Both the position numbers and the translations under genes were made by a program. A stretch of DNA of 64,000 bases from Tardiphaga sp. (GTDB lineage Bacteria > Pseudomonadota > Alphaproteobacteria > Rhizobiales > Xanthobacteraceae). The notes below the pieces were generated by a model. It made no database searches and was not told where the DNA came from. It was given only the letters and a program-made list of their open reading frames with translations. The DNA lies in contig JASBVG010000031.1 of assembly GCA_030147505.1 (NCBI GenBank), positions 1-64,000 on the forward strand. Reading direction: 5' to 3'. Shown here in pieces: positions 1-9,200 of this stretch. Position 1 is the stretch's first letter. Each line of letters begins with the position of its first letter.

Positions 1-35
1 AACAAGAACCCGAAAAACCGCACGAGCAGACGCAT
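1..35 (-). CDS. mrcA: Penicillin-binding protein 1A, N-terminal fragment cut by the window edge
   Basis: Only the first 11 codons are inside the window, reading MRLLVRFFGFL from an ATG at 35-33. This matches the cytoplasmic start and first membrane residues of PBP1A (bifunctional transglycosylase/transpeptidase) as remembered from Bradyrhizobium. It lies downstream of amiC on the same strand, the usual arrangement in this group. The identification rests on 11 residues plus context, so it is tentative. Confidence 0.55.
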   Translation of the reverse strand, partial: MRLLVRFFGFL

Positions 36-135
36 GTTGAGACGATCCGTTTCAGTCGCTGTGCGGCCATATAGCACAGATGGCAGCCGCCGGGGGCGAA
101 AGTCAGCCAAAATCAATCGACTAGAGACGCCCACA

Positions 136-153
136 GCCACCGCTTGAGGTGGC
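136..153. repeat. Small perfect hairpin between amiC and mrcA
   Basis: GCCACC and GGTGGC form a 6-bp stem with a 6-nt loop in the roughly 208-bp gap between amiC and mrcA. No T-run follows in either direction, so it is not a clear terminator. It may be part of the mrcA leader. Confidence 0.3.
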
Positions 154-243
154 CGATTCTCCGGCCTTTGGCGGTTTTTATAGAATGTGCGCTGTGGCCA
201 AACTAGGGCTCAGTCGTTGAAAGCCCTGTCATTTCCAGAATCT

Positions 244-1554
244 TCAATTGCCGGTGCCGGCCGAAACCATGTGCTTGGTAAAATAGTTGTCGATTGACTT
301 GGCGACCGCGCCGACCGTCTTGGAGCGCCAGTTCTCCGACATCAGCGATTGCAGATCGTCCTTGTTGGAGACATAGCCCAGTTCGATCAGCACCGAGGGC
401 ACATCCGGCGCCTTCAACACCCGAAATCCCGCCGACTTCAGCGGATGCTTGTGCATTCGGGTGGTCACCTTCATCTCGCCGACCACCAGACGTGCGAAAC
501 GGCCCGAAAATGTCTTGGTCTCGCGCTGGGCGAGATCGATGAGGATGTCGGCGACCTCGGTAGGTTCCTCCGTGAGGTTTACGCCACCGATGGCATCGGC
601 CTTGTTTTCGAGGTCGGCCAGCCGCTGCGCCTCGGCGTCGGACGCCTTGTCGGACAGCGTATAAACGGTCGCGCCCTGGGCATCGCCCTCACCTTTGGGC
701 AAAGCGTCCGCATGAATCGAGACGAACAGCGCCGCGCCCGCGCTGCGCGCCAGTTTCACACGGTCGTCGAGGGCGATGAACGTATCGTCGGAACGGGTCA
801 TTACCACGCGGAATTTGCCGAGCTTGTCCAACCGGTCGCGCAGTGCGAGGCCGAAGCCGAGCACGATGCTCTTTTCGCTTTCGCCACCGGCCTGGGTGCC
901 ATTATCGACCCCGCCATGGCCGGGATCGATCACCACCACCGGACGCGCGTCGGTCGCCGTTGCCGGCCCGGCCGTCGCCGCCACGGTCGTGGCCACCGGC
1001 GAGGGTGTGACGCTGCCGGTAATCGCCGGCCGCAATTCCGGGCGATTCTCCACCGCCAGCCCCTGCACAAAGGTCGTGCGATCCACGGCTTCAAGCTCGA
1101 TCACCATCCGCGCCGGCTGCCCATTGGCCGGGTCCAGCGCCACGGCGCTGTTGATCTTCACCGGCCTCGTCAGATCGAACACCATGCGCGAGCCGCCCGG
1201 CATCACCATGCCGTAACGGAACGCCTTGATCAGGCCGCGCGCCACCGTCCCTGCCCCGGGATCGAGATGAAACGCCACCTGCGGCATGTCGATGACAACG
1301 CGGTAGGGGTCCGCCAGCGTGAAGGCGCGCAGCGACACCTTGCGGTCGAGATCGAGGATAAATCGGGTCTGTTTTTCGTCGCCAGCGATGCGGACATCGG
1401 ATGCGACAGGAAGCGACGCCTCAGCCTGCTTCTCAGCCGCGGCCTCGGGCACATCGCCCGGCGCAGCGCGGGTATGCGAGCACCAGCCGAACGCGAGCGT
1501 GGCACTCGCAAGCACCATTCCCAGCAAAACGATATGGTTTGCACGGCGGGTCAA
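244..1554 (-). CDS. amiC: N-acetylmuramoyl-L-alanine amidase with AMIN domain
   Basis: This periplasmic zinc amidase cleaves the amide bond between MurNAc and L-Ala to separate daughter cells. The 436 residues show an N-terminal export signal (about 1-31), an AMIN targeting domain (about 52-155), a Pro/Ala/Thr linker (170-203), and an Amidase_3 domain from VVIDPGHGG (207-215). That domain carries His213, a Glu in the GGESEKS segment, the SIHAD histidine and the C-terminal IELGYVSN glutamate. The first codon is TTG, with GGAGG some distance upstream; an ATG at codon 13 is the alternative but would shorten the signal peptide. It is probably co-transcribed with mrcA downstream and is divergent from rne. 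Confidence 0.9.
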   Translation of the reverse strand: MTRRANHIVLLGMVLASATLAFGWCSHTRAAPGDVPEAAAEKQAEASLPVASDVRIAGDEKQTRFILDLDRKVSLRAFTLADPYRVVIDMPQVAFHLDPGAGTVARGLIKAFRYGMVMPGGSRMVFDLTRPVKINSAVALDPANGQPARMVIELEAVDRTTFVQGLAVENRPELRPAITGSVTPSPVATTVAATAGPATATDARPVVVIDPGHGGVDNGTQAGGESEKSIVLGFGLALRDRLDKLGKFRVVMTRSDDTFIALDDRVKLARSAGAALFVSIHADALPKGEGDAQGATVYTLSDKASDAEAQRLADLENKADAIGGVNLTEEPTEVADILIDLAQRETKTFSGRFARLVVGEMKVTTRMHKHPLKSAGFRVLKAPDVPSVLIELGYVSNKDDLQSLMSENWRSKTVGAVAKSIDNYFTKHMVSAGTGN

Positions 1555-2265
1555 GCGAATCCAAAGCCTCCGGAGCAGCCCATCCCTAGCCCATTAGAAT
1601 CGCAGGGTTAACTTCGCCCTAATGACGCTTTTGCGAATTCCCCCGACTGTTGCAACGGCGTGACGCTTCCCTTGCCAGCGGGGTTCATTCCACGTATGTA
1701 CGAACAGCTGACGGATTAACTCCCGGTTGTGTCGCGTTCAACCTCCCGGTGCAGCGTTCATCTCCCCGATATCCATCGGAGACATGAGCGTTTTTGATCA
1801 TCCTTCCAAGGCCAGCGCCGGGCGCGGTTTTTTGGCGAGATGATCCTGGCCCGAGTGGTGTCCGGTCCCTGGTTCTTACTCGCTTGCAGGGCGGTTTCAG
1901 ACACGACATGACCGAAAACTCCGGCCTCTCTTTCGGCCGAGTTAGCGACAACCGACGCACGCATTCGCGTGGCGCCGGACGTCAGCGCAGGCGGTGCCTT
2001 TGCCGCCCAAAAGTTTAGACGGGCCGACGCTTGATGCGCCAGACTGTGATGCCGACCGAGACCCGCTTGGGGACACCGATGCGAAGCTTCCGCTTCGTGC
2101 GGTTTTCCACGCGGTTCTCGCATTCGGCAGTTCTACAGTTGTCACGGCGCGACGGTGAGCGCTTCGGCCTTCCCCTCACCCCAGAATCAGGTGGACCCTC
2201 GCGTCACCCGGCCGCGCCAGATGCGCTTGCCGCCACGCGTGCACTCCGCCGCCATGAGTCCTTCC
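1555..2265. other. Long structured leader between amiC and rne
   Basis: About 710 bases without a convincing gene. On the plus strand there is an imperfect hairpin at 1755-1790 followed by TTTTT, which looks like an intrinsic terminator. A second hairpin at 1917-1941 pairs AACTCCGGCC with GGCCGAGTT. RNase E controls its own message through the 5' leader in Enterobacteria, so a regulatory leader is plausible here, but no named element was recognised. The short open frames in the stretch show no family features. Confidence 0.4.
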
Positions 2266-5200
2266 ATGCCAAACAAAATGTTGATCGATGCGACGCATCC
2301 CGAGGAGACCCGGGTCGTCGTGGTCCGCGGCAATCGCGTCGAGGAATTTGATTTCGAAACGGCGCAGCGCAAGCAGCTCCGCGGCAACATCTATCTCGCC
2401 AAGGTCACGCGCGTTGAGCCGTCCCTCCAGGCCGCCTTCATCGAGTATGGCGGCAACCGCCACGGCTTCCTCGCTTTCAGCGAAATCCATCCGGATTACT
2501 ACCAGATTCCGACGGCCGACCGTCTGGCCCTGATCGAGGCCGATGAGGCCGCGCATCGCGAAGCCGAGGAGGAGAACGAGAAGCGCTCGAGCCGCCGCCG
2601 TTCGCGTCATCGCAATTCGCGCCGCCGCGACCGTGGCGAACGCGTGCGCAGCCAGGTGGTCGAGGGCGCCATCGATCCGTCGAAGGCCGAACAGCCATAC
2701 GAGGAATTCCTGGGCTTCGTGCCGGCACGCTTCGATGCGCCCGACCACGTTGTCGTGCCCGAAACCGTGGCATCCGAGCCGGTCGCCGTCACCGAGACAC
2801 CGACCGAGCAGCCAGCCGCGCCCACCGAGGTGGCGGTCGCTGAGATCGATGAGCCCGTCGCTGTCGCGGCACATGACGAACCGGCTGAGCAGACCGCGGT
2901 TGCGGCGAGCGACGAACAGCCCGCCGATGGTCACGCCGACGAGACCGCCGCGCATGACGAGCACGTTCATGACGTGCACGCCCATGACCCTCATACTGAT
3001 GATGAGCATGCGGCCGAAGGCGACGACGATGAGGACGAAGACGAGGACGACGAGGAGGAATCCGAAGAGGATCAGGTCGAATCCGTCGGCGGCGACGACG
3101 TGCTGGAGGAAGTGCCCGAGCGCGCCTTCCGCCCCCGCCGCCAGTACAAGATCCAGGAAGTCATCAAGCGCCGCCAGGTGATGCTGGTGCAGGTGGTCAA
3201 GGAAGAGCGCGGCAACAAGGGCGCGGCTCTCACCACCTATCTGTCGCTTGCCGGCCGTTACGCCGTGCTGATGCCGAACACCGCCCGCGGTGGCGGCATC
3301 TCCCGCAAGATTACTTCTGCGCAGGATCGTTCGCGTTTGAAGGAAGTGGTGTCGGATCTGGACGTGCCGGAAGGCATGGGCATCATCCTGCGCACCGCCG
3401 GAGCCTCCCGCACCAAGCCGGAAATCAAGCGCGACTTCGAATATCTGATCCGGATGTGGGAAACCGTCCGCGACATGACGCTGAAGTCGCAGGCCCCTAC
3501 CCTCGTCTACGAGGAAGGCTCACTGATCAAGCGCTCGCTGCGCGATCTCTACAACAAGGAGATCGACGAAATTCAGGTCGCCGGTGAAGCCGGCTACCAC
3601 GAAGCGCGCGACTTCATGCATATGCTGATGCCGAGCAACACGCGCGCCGTGAAGATGTATCGCGACGGCCAGCCGCTGTTCTCGCGCATGGGCGTGGAGA
3701 GCCAGCTCGACGCCATGTTCACGCCCACGGTGCAACTGCGCTCGGGCGGCTATATCGTCATCAACCAGACCGAAGCCCTTGTCTCCATCGACGTGAACTC
3801 AGGTCGTTCGACCCGCGAGCATCACATCGAGGATACCGCGCTGAAGACCAATCTCGAAGCGGCCGAGGAAGTCGCGCGCCAGCTTCGTTTGCGCGACCTC
3901 GCCGGCCTCATCGTGATCGACTTCATCGACATGGACGAGAAACGCAACAACCGCGCAGTCGAGCGCAAGCTCAGCGACTGCCTGCGGCAGGATCGCGCCC
4001 GCATCCAGGTCGGACGCATCTCGCATTTCGGCCTGCTCGAAATGTCGCGCCAGCGCATCCGCGCCAGCGTGCTCGAAAGCTCCACCGAGATCTGCGCGCA
4101 TTGCGGCGGCACCGGTCATGTCAGGTCGGTCTCCTCGGTCGCGCTACAACTGCTGCGCGGCGTCGAAGAAGTGCTCATGAAGGGCGCGACGCATAATCTT
4201 GTCGTCCGCACCCGCAGCGATGTCGCCCTCTATGTGCTGAACCACAAGCGCGGCCATCTGCGCGACCTCGAGGAAAGCTTCGAAGTCACCATCTCGATCC
4301 TTGCGGACGCCCATGTCACCGGCCAGCAGTCCTATGTGATCGACCGCGGCGAACAGGTGCACACGCTCGAGGCCGCCAAGGCCATGCTCGCAGCCCAGCT
4401 CGCCAATCTGCCGCCTGCGCCCGAGGAAGAGCCGTACGACGACGAAGAGCTGTTCGAGACGGAAGCCGAGGTCGAAACCGAAGAAACCGAAGGTCTCGGC
4501 GACGAGGAAGGTCCATCCGAAGCCTCCGCCGATGGCGAGGGTGGTGATCGCAAGCGCCGCCGCCGTCGCCGCCGTCGCGGCCGTTCGAGTGAAGCCCGCG
4601 AAGGCGGGGATCGTGACGCCGGCGACATCCAGGTCAGCGACACCCATGTCATGACCGATGGCGCCATCGAGACCGTTGGCGATACCTCCGGTGATGACGC
4701 TGAAGGCGAAGACGACGAGGCAGACGACCAGCCGCGTGAAGTCCGTGGCGAAGATGGCAGTGATGGCGAGCGTCGCCCGCGCCGCCGCGGCCGTCGTGGC
4801 GGCCGCCGCCGCCGCGGCGGTGAGCGCCCTGAAGGCAATGAGGAAGGTCTCGCCGGCTCGATTGCCGACGAACTCGCCGGACCTCAGGAATCCGAAGCCA
4901 GCGAAGCCGTCGCCGATCTCGACGGCCGCAACAACAGCCATGGCGAACAGCCGCGCGTCGAAGCTGAGCCGGTCGAAGCGCCGAAGCGCGACCACGACTC
5001 GATTCCGATGTTTGCACCGGCCGAGCCTGCGCCGACCCCGCCGGTCGCCACAGCTACCGAGCCCGTGCCAGCACAAGAGGACGACAAGCCCGCTCGCCGC
5101 CGTTCCACCGTGCGTGAGAAGGTCAGCTTCGGCACCGTGGCCCCCGCTCCTGTCGAGCCGGAAGCACCAGCGCCCGTCGCGGCTGCCGCAGAGCGTGCTG

Positions 5201-5301
5201 CGGTAGCAGCGCCGATCGCGCCTCCTGCTCCCGCACCGAGCACCGAGGCTCCGCGCAAGGCTGGCTGGTGGTCCCGCGCTTTTGGTGGCGGCAACGGCTG
5301 A
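2266..5301 (+). CDS. rne: Ribonuclease E
   Basis: This endoribonuclease cleaves single-stranded AU-rich RNA and scaffolds the degradosome. The N-terminus (MPNKMLIDATHPEETRV) and the S1 RNA-binding region are clear. A large acidic, His/Asp/Glu-rich insertion splits the S1 region (about residues 100-285), as is typical in alphaproteobacteria. The catalytic core includes VSIDVNSG and DFIDMD (metal ligands) and the zinc-link CAHCGG starting near residue 610. The C-terminal 300 residues alternate acidic runs with Arg-rich blocks and end in a Pro/Ala linker and a WWSRAFGG tail, the usual disordered scaffold. I chose ATG 2266; ATG 2254 or GTG 2155 are possible but add non-conserved residues. Confidence 0.93.
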   Translation: MPNKMLIDATHPEETRVVVVRGNRVEEFDFETAQRKQLRGNIYLAKVTRVEPSLQAAFIEYGGNRHGFLAFSEIHPDYYQIPTADRLALIEADEAAHREAEEENEKRSSRRRSRHRNSRRRDRGERVRSQVVEGAIDPSKAEQPYEEFLGFVPARFDAPDHVVVPETVASEPVAVTETPTEQPAAPTEVAVAEIDEPVAVAAHDEPAEQTAVAASDEQPADGHADETAAHDEHVHDVHAHDPHTDDEHAAEGDDDEDEDEDDEEESEEDQVESVGGDDVLEEVPERAFRPRRQYKIQEVIKRRQVMLVQVVKEERGNKGAALTTYLSLAGRYAVLMPNTARGGGISRKITSAQDRSRLKEVVSDLDVPEGMGIILRTAGASRTKPEIKRDFEYLIRMWETVRDMTLKSQAPTLVYEEGSLIKRSLRDLYNKEIDEIQVAGEAGYHEARDFMHMLMPSNTRAVKMYRDGQPLFSRMGVESQLDAMFTPTVQLRSGGYIVINQTEALVSIDVNSGRSTREHHIEDTALKTNLEAAEEVARQLRLRDLAGLIVIDFIDMDEKRNNRAVERKLSDCLRQDRARIQVGRISHFGLLEMSRQRIRASVLESSTEICAHCGGTGHVRSVSSVALQLLRGVEEVLMKGATHNLVVRTRSDVALYVLNHKRGHLRDLEESFEVTISILADAHVTGQQSYVIDRGEQVHTLEAAKAMLAAQLANLPPAPEEEPYDDEELFETEAEVETEETEGLGDEEGPSEASADGEGGDRKRRRRRRRRGRSSEAREGGDRDAGDIQVSDTHVMTDGAIETVGDTSGDDAEGEDDEADDQPREVRGEDGSDGERRPRRRGRRGGRRRRGGERPEGNEEGLAGSIADELAGPQESEASEAVADLDGRNNSHGEQPRVEAEPVEAPKRDHDSIPMFAPAEPAPTPPVATATEPVPAQEDDKPARRRSTVREKVSFGTVAPAPVEPEAPAPVAAAAERAAVAAPIAPPAPAPSTEAPRKAGWWSRAFGGGNG

Positions 5302-5305
5302 GGCC

Positions 5306-5391
5306 GTAGTCCGGATGGAGCGCAGCGAAATCCGGAGACTGGCAACGTGAGCACGCTCTGCTCCCGGATGTCGCAGGCTCTATCCGGGTTA
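5306..5391. repeat. REP-like palindromic doublet downstream of rne
   Basis: Two hairpins sit side by side: CCGGAT at 5311-5316 pairs with ATCCGG at 5330-5335, and CCCGGAT at 5363-5369 pairs with ATCCGGG at 5382-5388. The outer ends (GTAGTCCGGAT and ATCCGGGTTAC) also pair with each other, so the whole element is a bounded mosaic palindrome. The inner sequence GGAGCGCAGCGAAATCC resembles intergenic repeats common in Bradyrhizobium genomes. A degenerate relative (CCCGGA...TCCGG) follows near 5470-5486. Confidence 0.6.
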
Positions 5392-5396
5392 CAAAC

Positions 5397-5434
5397 AAAA
5401 AAGGCCGCCCGGTATCACCGGGCGGCCTTTTCGA
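5397..5434 (+). terminator. Intrinsic terminator of rne
   Basis: AAGGCCGCCCGGT and ACCGGGCGGCCTT form a 13-bp stem with a 3-base loop. A-rich sequence lies on the left and TTTT on the right, so it could work in both directions. It lies about 100 bases after the rne stop. Confidence 0.85.
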
Positions 5435-5497
5435 CTTTTAAGATCCTACTGGACGAACCTCCTCCTGAGCCCGGACGCGTCATCCGGATAGAGAACG

Positions 5498-5532
5498 CCC
5501 GCAGGGCTACGAAGGTTCGAGACTCCTGCGGG
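5498..5532. repeat. Hairpin upstream of the DUF4375 gene
   Basis: CCCGCAGG at 5498-5505 pairs with CCTGCGGG at 5525-5532 across a 19-base loop. It lies about 65 bases before the next start codon. It is not followed by a T-run and may be another degenerate intergenic repeat. Confidence 0.35.
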
Positions 5533-5596
5533 TTAGCCATTTGCTTTGTGTCTTCCTTATGAGCGCACCTTTCGCGCGCACATCTGGAAAGTCACC

Positions 5597-7462
5597 ATGG
5601 CGGATATCGACGACTCCCGCGTGCTAGATCCCCAGGGCCGGCTCATTGCCAGCGAGATCCTGGTGCCGCAAGACGCGGTCACAGATGACGTCGCATTGGT
5701 CGAAAGTGTCGTCGATTTCGTCAACTGGACAATGGATACACCGTTGCTCGTCTTCGGCGAAATTCCCCCCGAGGCCTACTGGTGCTACCACGCTGACTAT
5801 TATCTCGCTCAGGTGAACAATGGCGGCCACGGCCAATTCGCCCGCAATAGCGGCATGGGCGAACGCACGCTCGACAATTGCCGCCGCGGCCTTGTCGCCA
5901 TGGGTGCCACCGACTATTTGGCCATCTTCGATGCCTTTATGACCATCATGACCGGCGATCCCGCCCTCACCACAGCGATCAAGGACGGCGGCGGGTTCGG
6001 CAAAATCGATCCGGCGATCGAGCAAATCGACTCTCGCTTCTACAAACTCGGCAATATGACGACGCTTAGTGCCGCCTGGCTCCGCCGCCTGCCGATGCTA
6101 ACCCCTCTGTCCGCCGACGAGCTTTCCGCCGCGCGAGAGGCGATTGTCGCTCGCAACCCGCTGCATCACGCACGCACCGAACACATGCGCTTTGTGAAGG
6201 AACGGCATGCGGCGACCGATCCTTTGCAAGTGGCGGCCCGCGCCATCTGTGCACAGGAAGGCATTGCATTCGAAGGCGCCAATGCCGGCTTGCCTGCCGG
6301 CGACGGCGCCATCAATTGGGGCATTCAGACATCTGCCGGCTTTCGCTGGCTTCTCATTGAAAAACCCGCCGCCACAATGCGCTCCGAAGGCGGCGGCCTG
6401 CGCGGCTTTTATTTCTTCGAGACCAAGGCGCCTTATCCGGCCGGCGTCGGCAACGGCGCACAACGGCAAGCCTTGCTGTCCGCATCGGTCAAAGAGGTCC
6501 ACATGCGGATCGATGCCGCCCGCAAGGCCACCGCGCGTCAGGAGCACAAACTGCCTGCTCTCGTCGTTGCGGAATTCCTGTTCGACATGACATCAGTCCT
6601 CGTGGCCAATCTGTGCACCCACGCACAGCGCATGAACGTTGCCATCAGTTGTCCCTATTCGCGCGAGATCGCTGCCCATGCGAGCTATATTCCACGCGCC
6701 GCGTCACCGAAATTTGCACGGTCAGAGGAGTATGACGTCTTTCGGATGATCATCGGGAATGCCTTGTGGGACTCAGTACTGGCGATGGATGTGTTGACCG
6801 ATGCGGCGTTCGCCGACCGCGACCGTGCAGCCGCACTGCTGGCCAACCTCGGCGCCGCCGCATCCCTGGCTGCCGCCAGCGTGCGACTGCTTGATGGACA
6901 GCGCATTCATGCACTATCCTTGCTTGCAACCGCGGACCTCGCGCGCGAGCGCATCAATATCCGTCTACAACTGCAGGAGATCACCCGGTGGTGGCTACGC
7001 TACGTGCCAGCGGCGATTGCAGTCTTTACAAAGACGGAATTTTCGCAACGCATTCCCTTTTTTACCAGTCCCTGCGCCGATCATGCGCGGCGGCTGGCAC
7101 AGCAGCTCCGAACCGAAGCGACCACCGGCATCACCGATGCCCTTGCTTACTTCGACAGCGAATATCCAGCGCTTTCACCGGCAGAACTGCCGGCAATCTA
7201 CGACAAGGCGCTCCAGCTGATCGTCAAACGCTTTGCTGCATCACGCGGTAAGACCAAAGCGTGGGTGGCTGTCATTGCCGAACTGCGGCGGGTCGTCGCC
7301 ACGGTCTATCCCTTCGACCAGTTCGAAATGTTCGTCGTGCCCAAGCCGAAACGGCTTTTGTCGACGCAGGGATTTTTCGGGGTGGCGCAAGTCACCCGCG
7401 GCACGTCGAAGCAGGCACAGAATTTCGAGTTCGGCAAAGACGGCGCCCGCATGCCGCAATGA
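5597..7462 (+). CDS. DMP19/DUF4375-family protein
   Basis: A 621-residue protein of unknown function. The N-terminal part holds the DUF4375-type signature around residues 68-82, with [14 protein letters not shown] (conserved NNG, then QF/FF) followed by a short helical repeat. The long C-terminal part (from about residue 200) is Ala/Leu rich, looks helical, and has no motif I recognise. ATG 5597 is preceded by GGAAAG at a suitable distance; the longer open frame from 5546 adds non-conserved residues. The stop lies exactly where homology to dctA on the other strand ends, so this 3' end may itself be a rearrangement product. No signal peptide is visible. Confidence 0.65.
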   Translation: MADIDDSRVLDPQGRLIASEILVPQDAVTDDVALVESVVDFVNWTMDTPLLVFGEIPPEAYWCYHADYYLAQVNNGGHGQFARNSGMGERTLDNCRRGLVAMGATDYLAIFDAFMTIMTGDPALTTAIKDGGGFGKIDPAIEQIDSRFYKLGNMTTLSAAWLRRLPMLTPLSADELSAAREAIVARNPLHHARTEHMRFVKERHAATDPLQVAARAICAQEGIAFEGANAGLPAGDGAINWGIQTSAGFRWLLIEKPAATMRSEGGGLRGFYFFETKAPYPAGVGNGAQRQALLSASVKEVHMRIDAARKATARQEHKLPALVVAEFLFDMTSVLVANLCTHAQRMNVAISCPYSREIAAHASYIPRAASPKFARSEEYDVFRMIIGNALWDSVLAMDVLTDAAFADRDRAAALLANLGAAASLAAASVRLLDGQRIHALSLLATADLARERINIRLQLQEITRWWLRYVPAAIAVFTKTEFSQRIPFFTSPCADHARRLAQQLRTEATTGITDALAYFDSEYPALSPAELPAIYDKALQLIVKRFAASRGKTKAWVAVIAELRRVVATVYPFDQFEMFVVPKPKRLLSTQGFFGVAQVTRGTSKQAQNFEFGKDGARMPQ

Positions 7463-8606
7463 TGCCGCTACCGGTGATGTTGGTGAGTGCGCGAACCTCG
7501 CTCATGAACTTGTCGATCGAGAACACGATCGCCATGCCCGGCACGAGACGCGGATCGACCACGGCCAGCGTGGCCGCCAATGTGACGAAGCCGGCGCCGG
7601 TGACGCCCGAAGCGCCCTTCGAGGTCAGCATCGCCACGATCAGGATGGTGATCTGCTGGCCGAAGGACAGTTCGACACCGAGTGCCTGGGCGATGAACAG
7701 GGTCGCCAGCGTCATGTAGATATTGGTGCCGTCGAGATTGAAGCTGTAGCCGGTCGGGACCACGAGGCCGACCACCGACTTCGAACAGCCGAGACGCTGG
7801 AGCTTTTCCATCAGCTGCGGCAGCGCGCTTTCCGACGACGAGGTGCCGAGCACGATCAGCAGCTCATCCTTGATGTAGCGGATGAACTTGAAGATGCTGA
7901 AGCCGACCATGCGGGCAATGAAGCCGAGCACGACGATCACGAACAGCAGCGCGGTTCCGTAGAACAGCAGGATAAGGCTGAACAGATTGGTCAGCGCGGA
8001 CGGGCCGAATTTACCGATCGTGTAAGCCATAGCGATGAAGGCACCGACCGGCGCCGCCTTCATCACGATGGCAATGACGCCGAATACTGCATGCGACGTA
8101 TCATCGATGATGTCGCGCAGCTTGTGGCTGCGCTCGCCGAGCGCCATCAGCGAGAAGCCGAACAGGATCGCAAACAGCAGTACCTGCAGGATGTCGCCCT
8201 TGGCAAAGGCGCCGACCACGCTATCAGGAATGATGTTGAGGACGAAATCGACCGAGTGCTGCGCTTCCGCCTGCTTGACGTAATTGGCGACGGCGGCATT
8301 GGTGCCATCGACCTTGGCAGCGAGGCCGTGGCCGACCTGGAACACATTGCCTATGATCAGGCCGAGGATCAGCGCGAAGGTCGAGACGATCTCGAAATAG
8401 ACCAGCGCCTTGATGCCGACGCGGCCGACCTTCTTGGCGTCCTGGATGTGGGCGATACCCGAGACGACAGTGCAGAAGATGATCGGCGCGATCACCATCT
8501 TGATCAGCTTGATGAAGCCATCGCCGAGCGCCTTGACCCACTCATTAGCGGCAAATTTCGGCTCGAGCCATCCGATCTCATAAGGCGAGAAAATGGTCGA
8601 ATACAC
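7392..8606 (-). pseudogene. dctA: dctA-like C4-dicarboxylate symporter, truncated at both ends
   Basis: The middle is a very good match to the DctA dicarboxylate:cation symporter family, with [45 protein letters not shown] and [12 protein letters not shown]. Full-length family members have about 430-450 residues. Here the first membrane helix is missing: the frame opens at a GTG without a ribosome site, directly after a stop, and homology starts near [12 protein letters not shown]. At the other end homology stops after [10 protein letters not shown]. The last ~23 residues are simply the antisense of the 3' end of the neighbouring DUF4375 gene (71-bp overlap). I infer a non-functional remnant; a short functional variant is less likely because transmembrane helix 1 is part of the core fold. 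Confidence 0.7.
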
Positions 8607-8608
8607 GT

Positions 8609-9199
8609 CTAGTTGCTACGACGCCCTGCCGCACCATATGCGAGCGGGATGAGCAGCGCGCCGACCGCATTCTTGAGCAGCGCTCCGACCAGGAACGGCG
8701 TCACCCCCACGATTAGCGCCTTGCCGACCCCGAGACCCACGCCGAAGGCGAGCCACGCCCAACCCATTGCAAGTATGACGAAATGTCCGATGGCCATGGC
8801 GATGAACAGCAACCCTACCGAACGATCCCAGCCGCGCTCCGCCAGCCAGCCCGTGATGAAGGCGGCGACGACGAAGCCGAACAGGAAGCCCGCGGTCGCT
8901 CCGAACAGCGGCTTGAGCCCTCCCGTCGGACCGGCGAAGACGGGTAATCCGCAAGCGCCGACAATGAGATAGAGGATGAGCGTCGCCGTCCCCAGCCGCC
9001 AGCCATAGGCTGCGCCGATCATCAGCACCACCAGCGTCTGCAGCGTCATCGGCACGAAAGGCAGTTGCAGGTTCACCTTGGCGGAAACGGCCAGCAGCAC
9101 CACGCCTGCGATCGCCAGAATGGCCGCGCGTCGCAAGGCGGCCGCTGGCTTGCCGCTGGAGGGCCACAAGACCGCGGCGATCGGAGACGGCATGTTCAT
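8609..9199 (-). CDS. bioY: Biotin transporter substrate-binding component
   Basis: BioY is the integral-membrane biotin-binding component of ECF-type vitamin uptake and can also work alone. The 196 residues contain about six membrane segments and the family core [27 protein letters not shown]-like turns and [19 protein letters not shown]. The ATG lies one base after the stop codon of the aminotransferase upstream (TGA C ATG), so the two are translationally linked. No bioM/bioN genes are adjacent, as in many alphaproteobacteria that carry solitary BioY. Confidence 0.9.
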   Translation of the reverse strand: MNMPSPIAAVLWPSSGKPAAALRRAAILAIAGVVLLAVSAKVNLQLPFVPMTLQTLVVLMIGAAYGWRLGTATLILYLIVGACGLPVFAGPTGGLKPLFGATAGFLFGFVVAAFITGWLAERGWDRSVGLLFIAMAIGHFVILAMGWAWLAFGVGLGVGKALIVGVTPFLVGALLKNAVGALLIPLAYGAAGRRSN

Positions 9200-9200
9200 G

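Noticed and set aside
349..1611. Long plus-strand open frame opposite amiC (420 codons)
   Set aside because: It is the antisense of a clearly conserved amidase, is His/Arg rich and matches no family; high GC keeps antisense frames open.
7233..8612. 459-codon plus-strand frame across the dctA region
   Set aside because: Antisense of the DctA-like sequence, which has unmistakable family motifs; the frame itself is His/Asp/Arg-rich noise.
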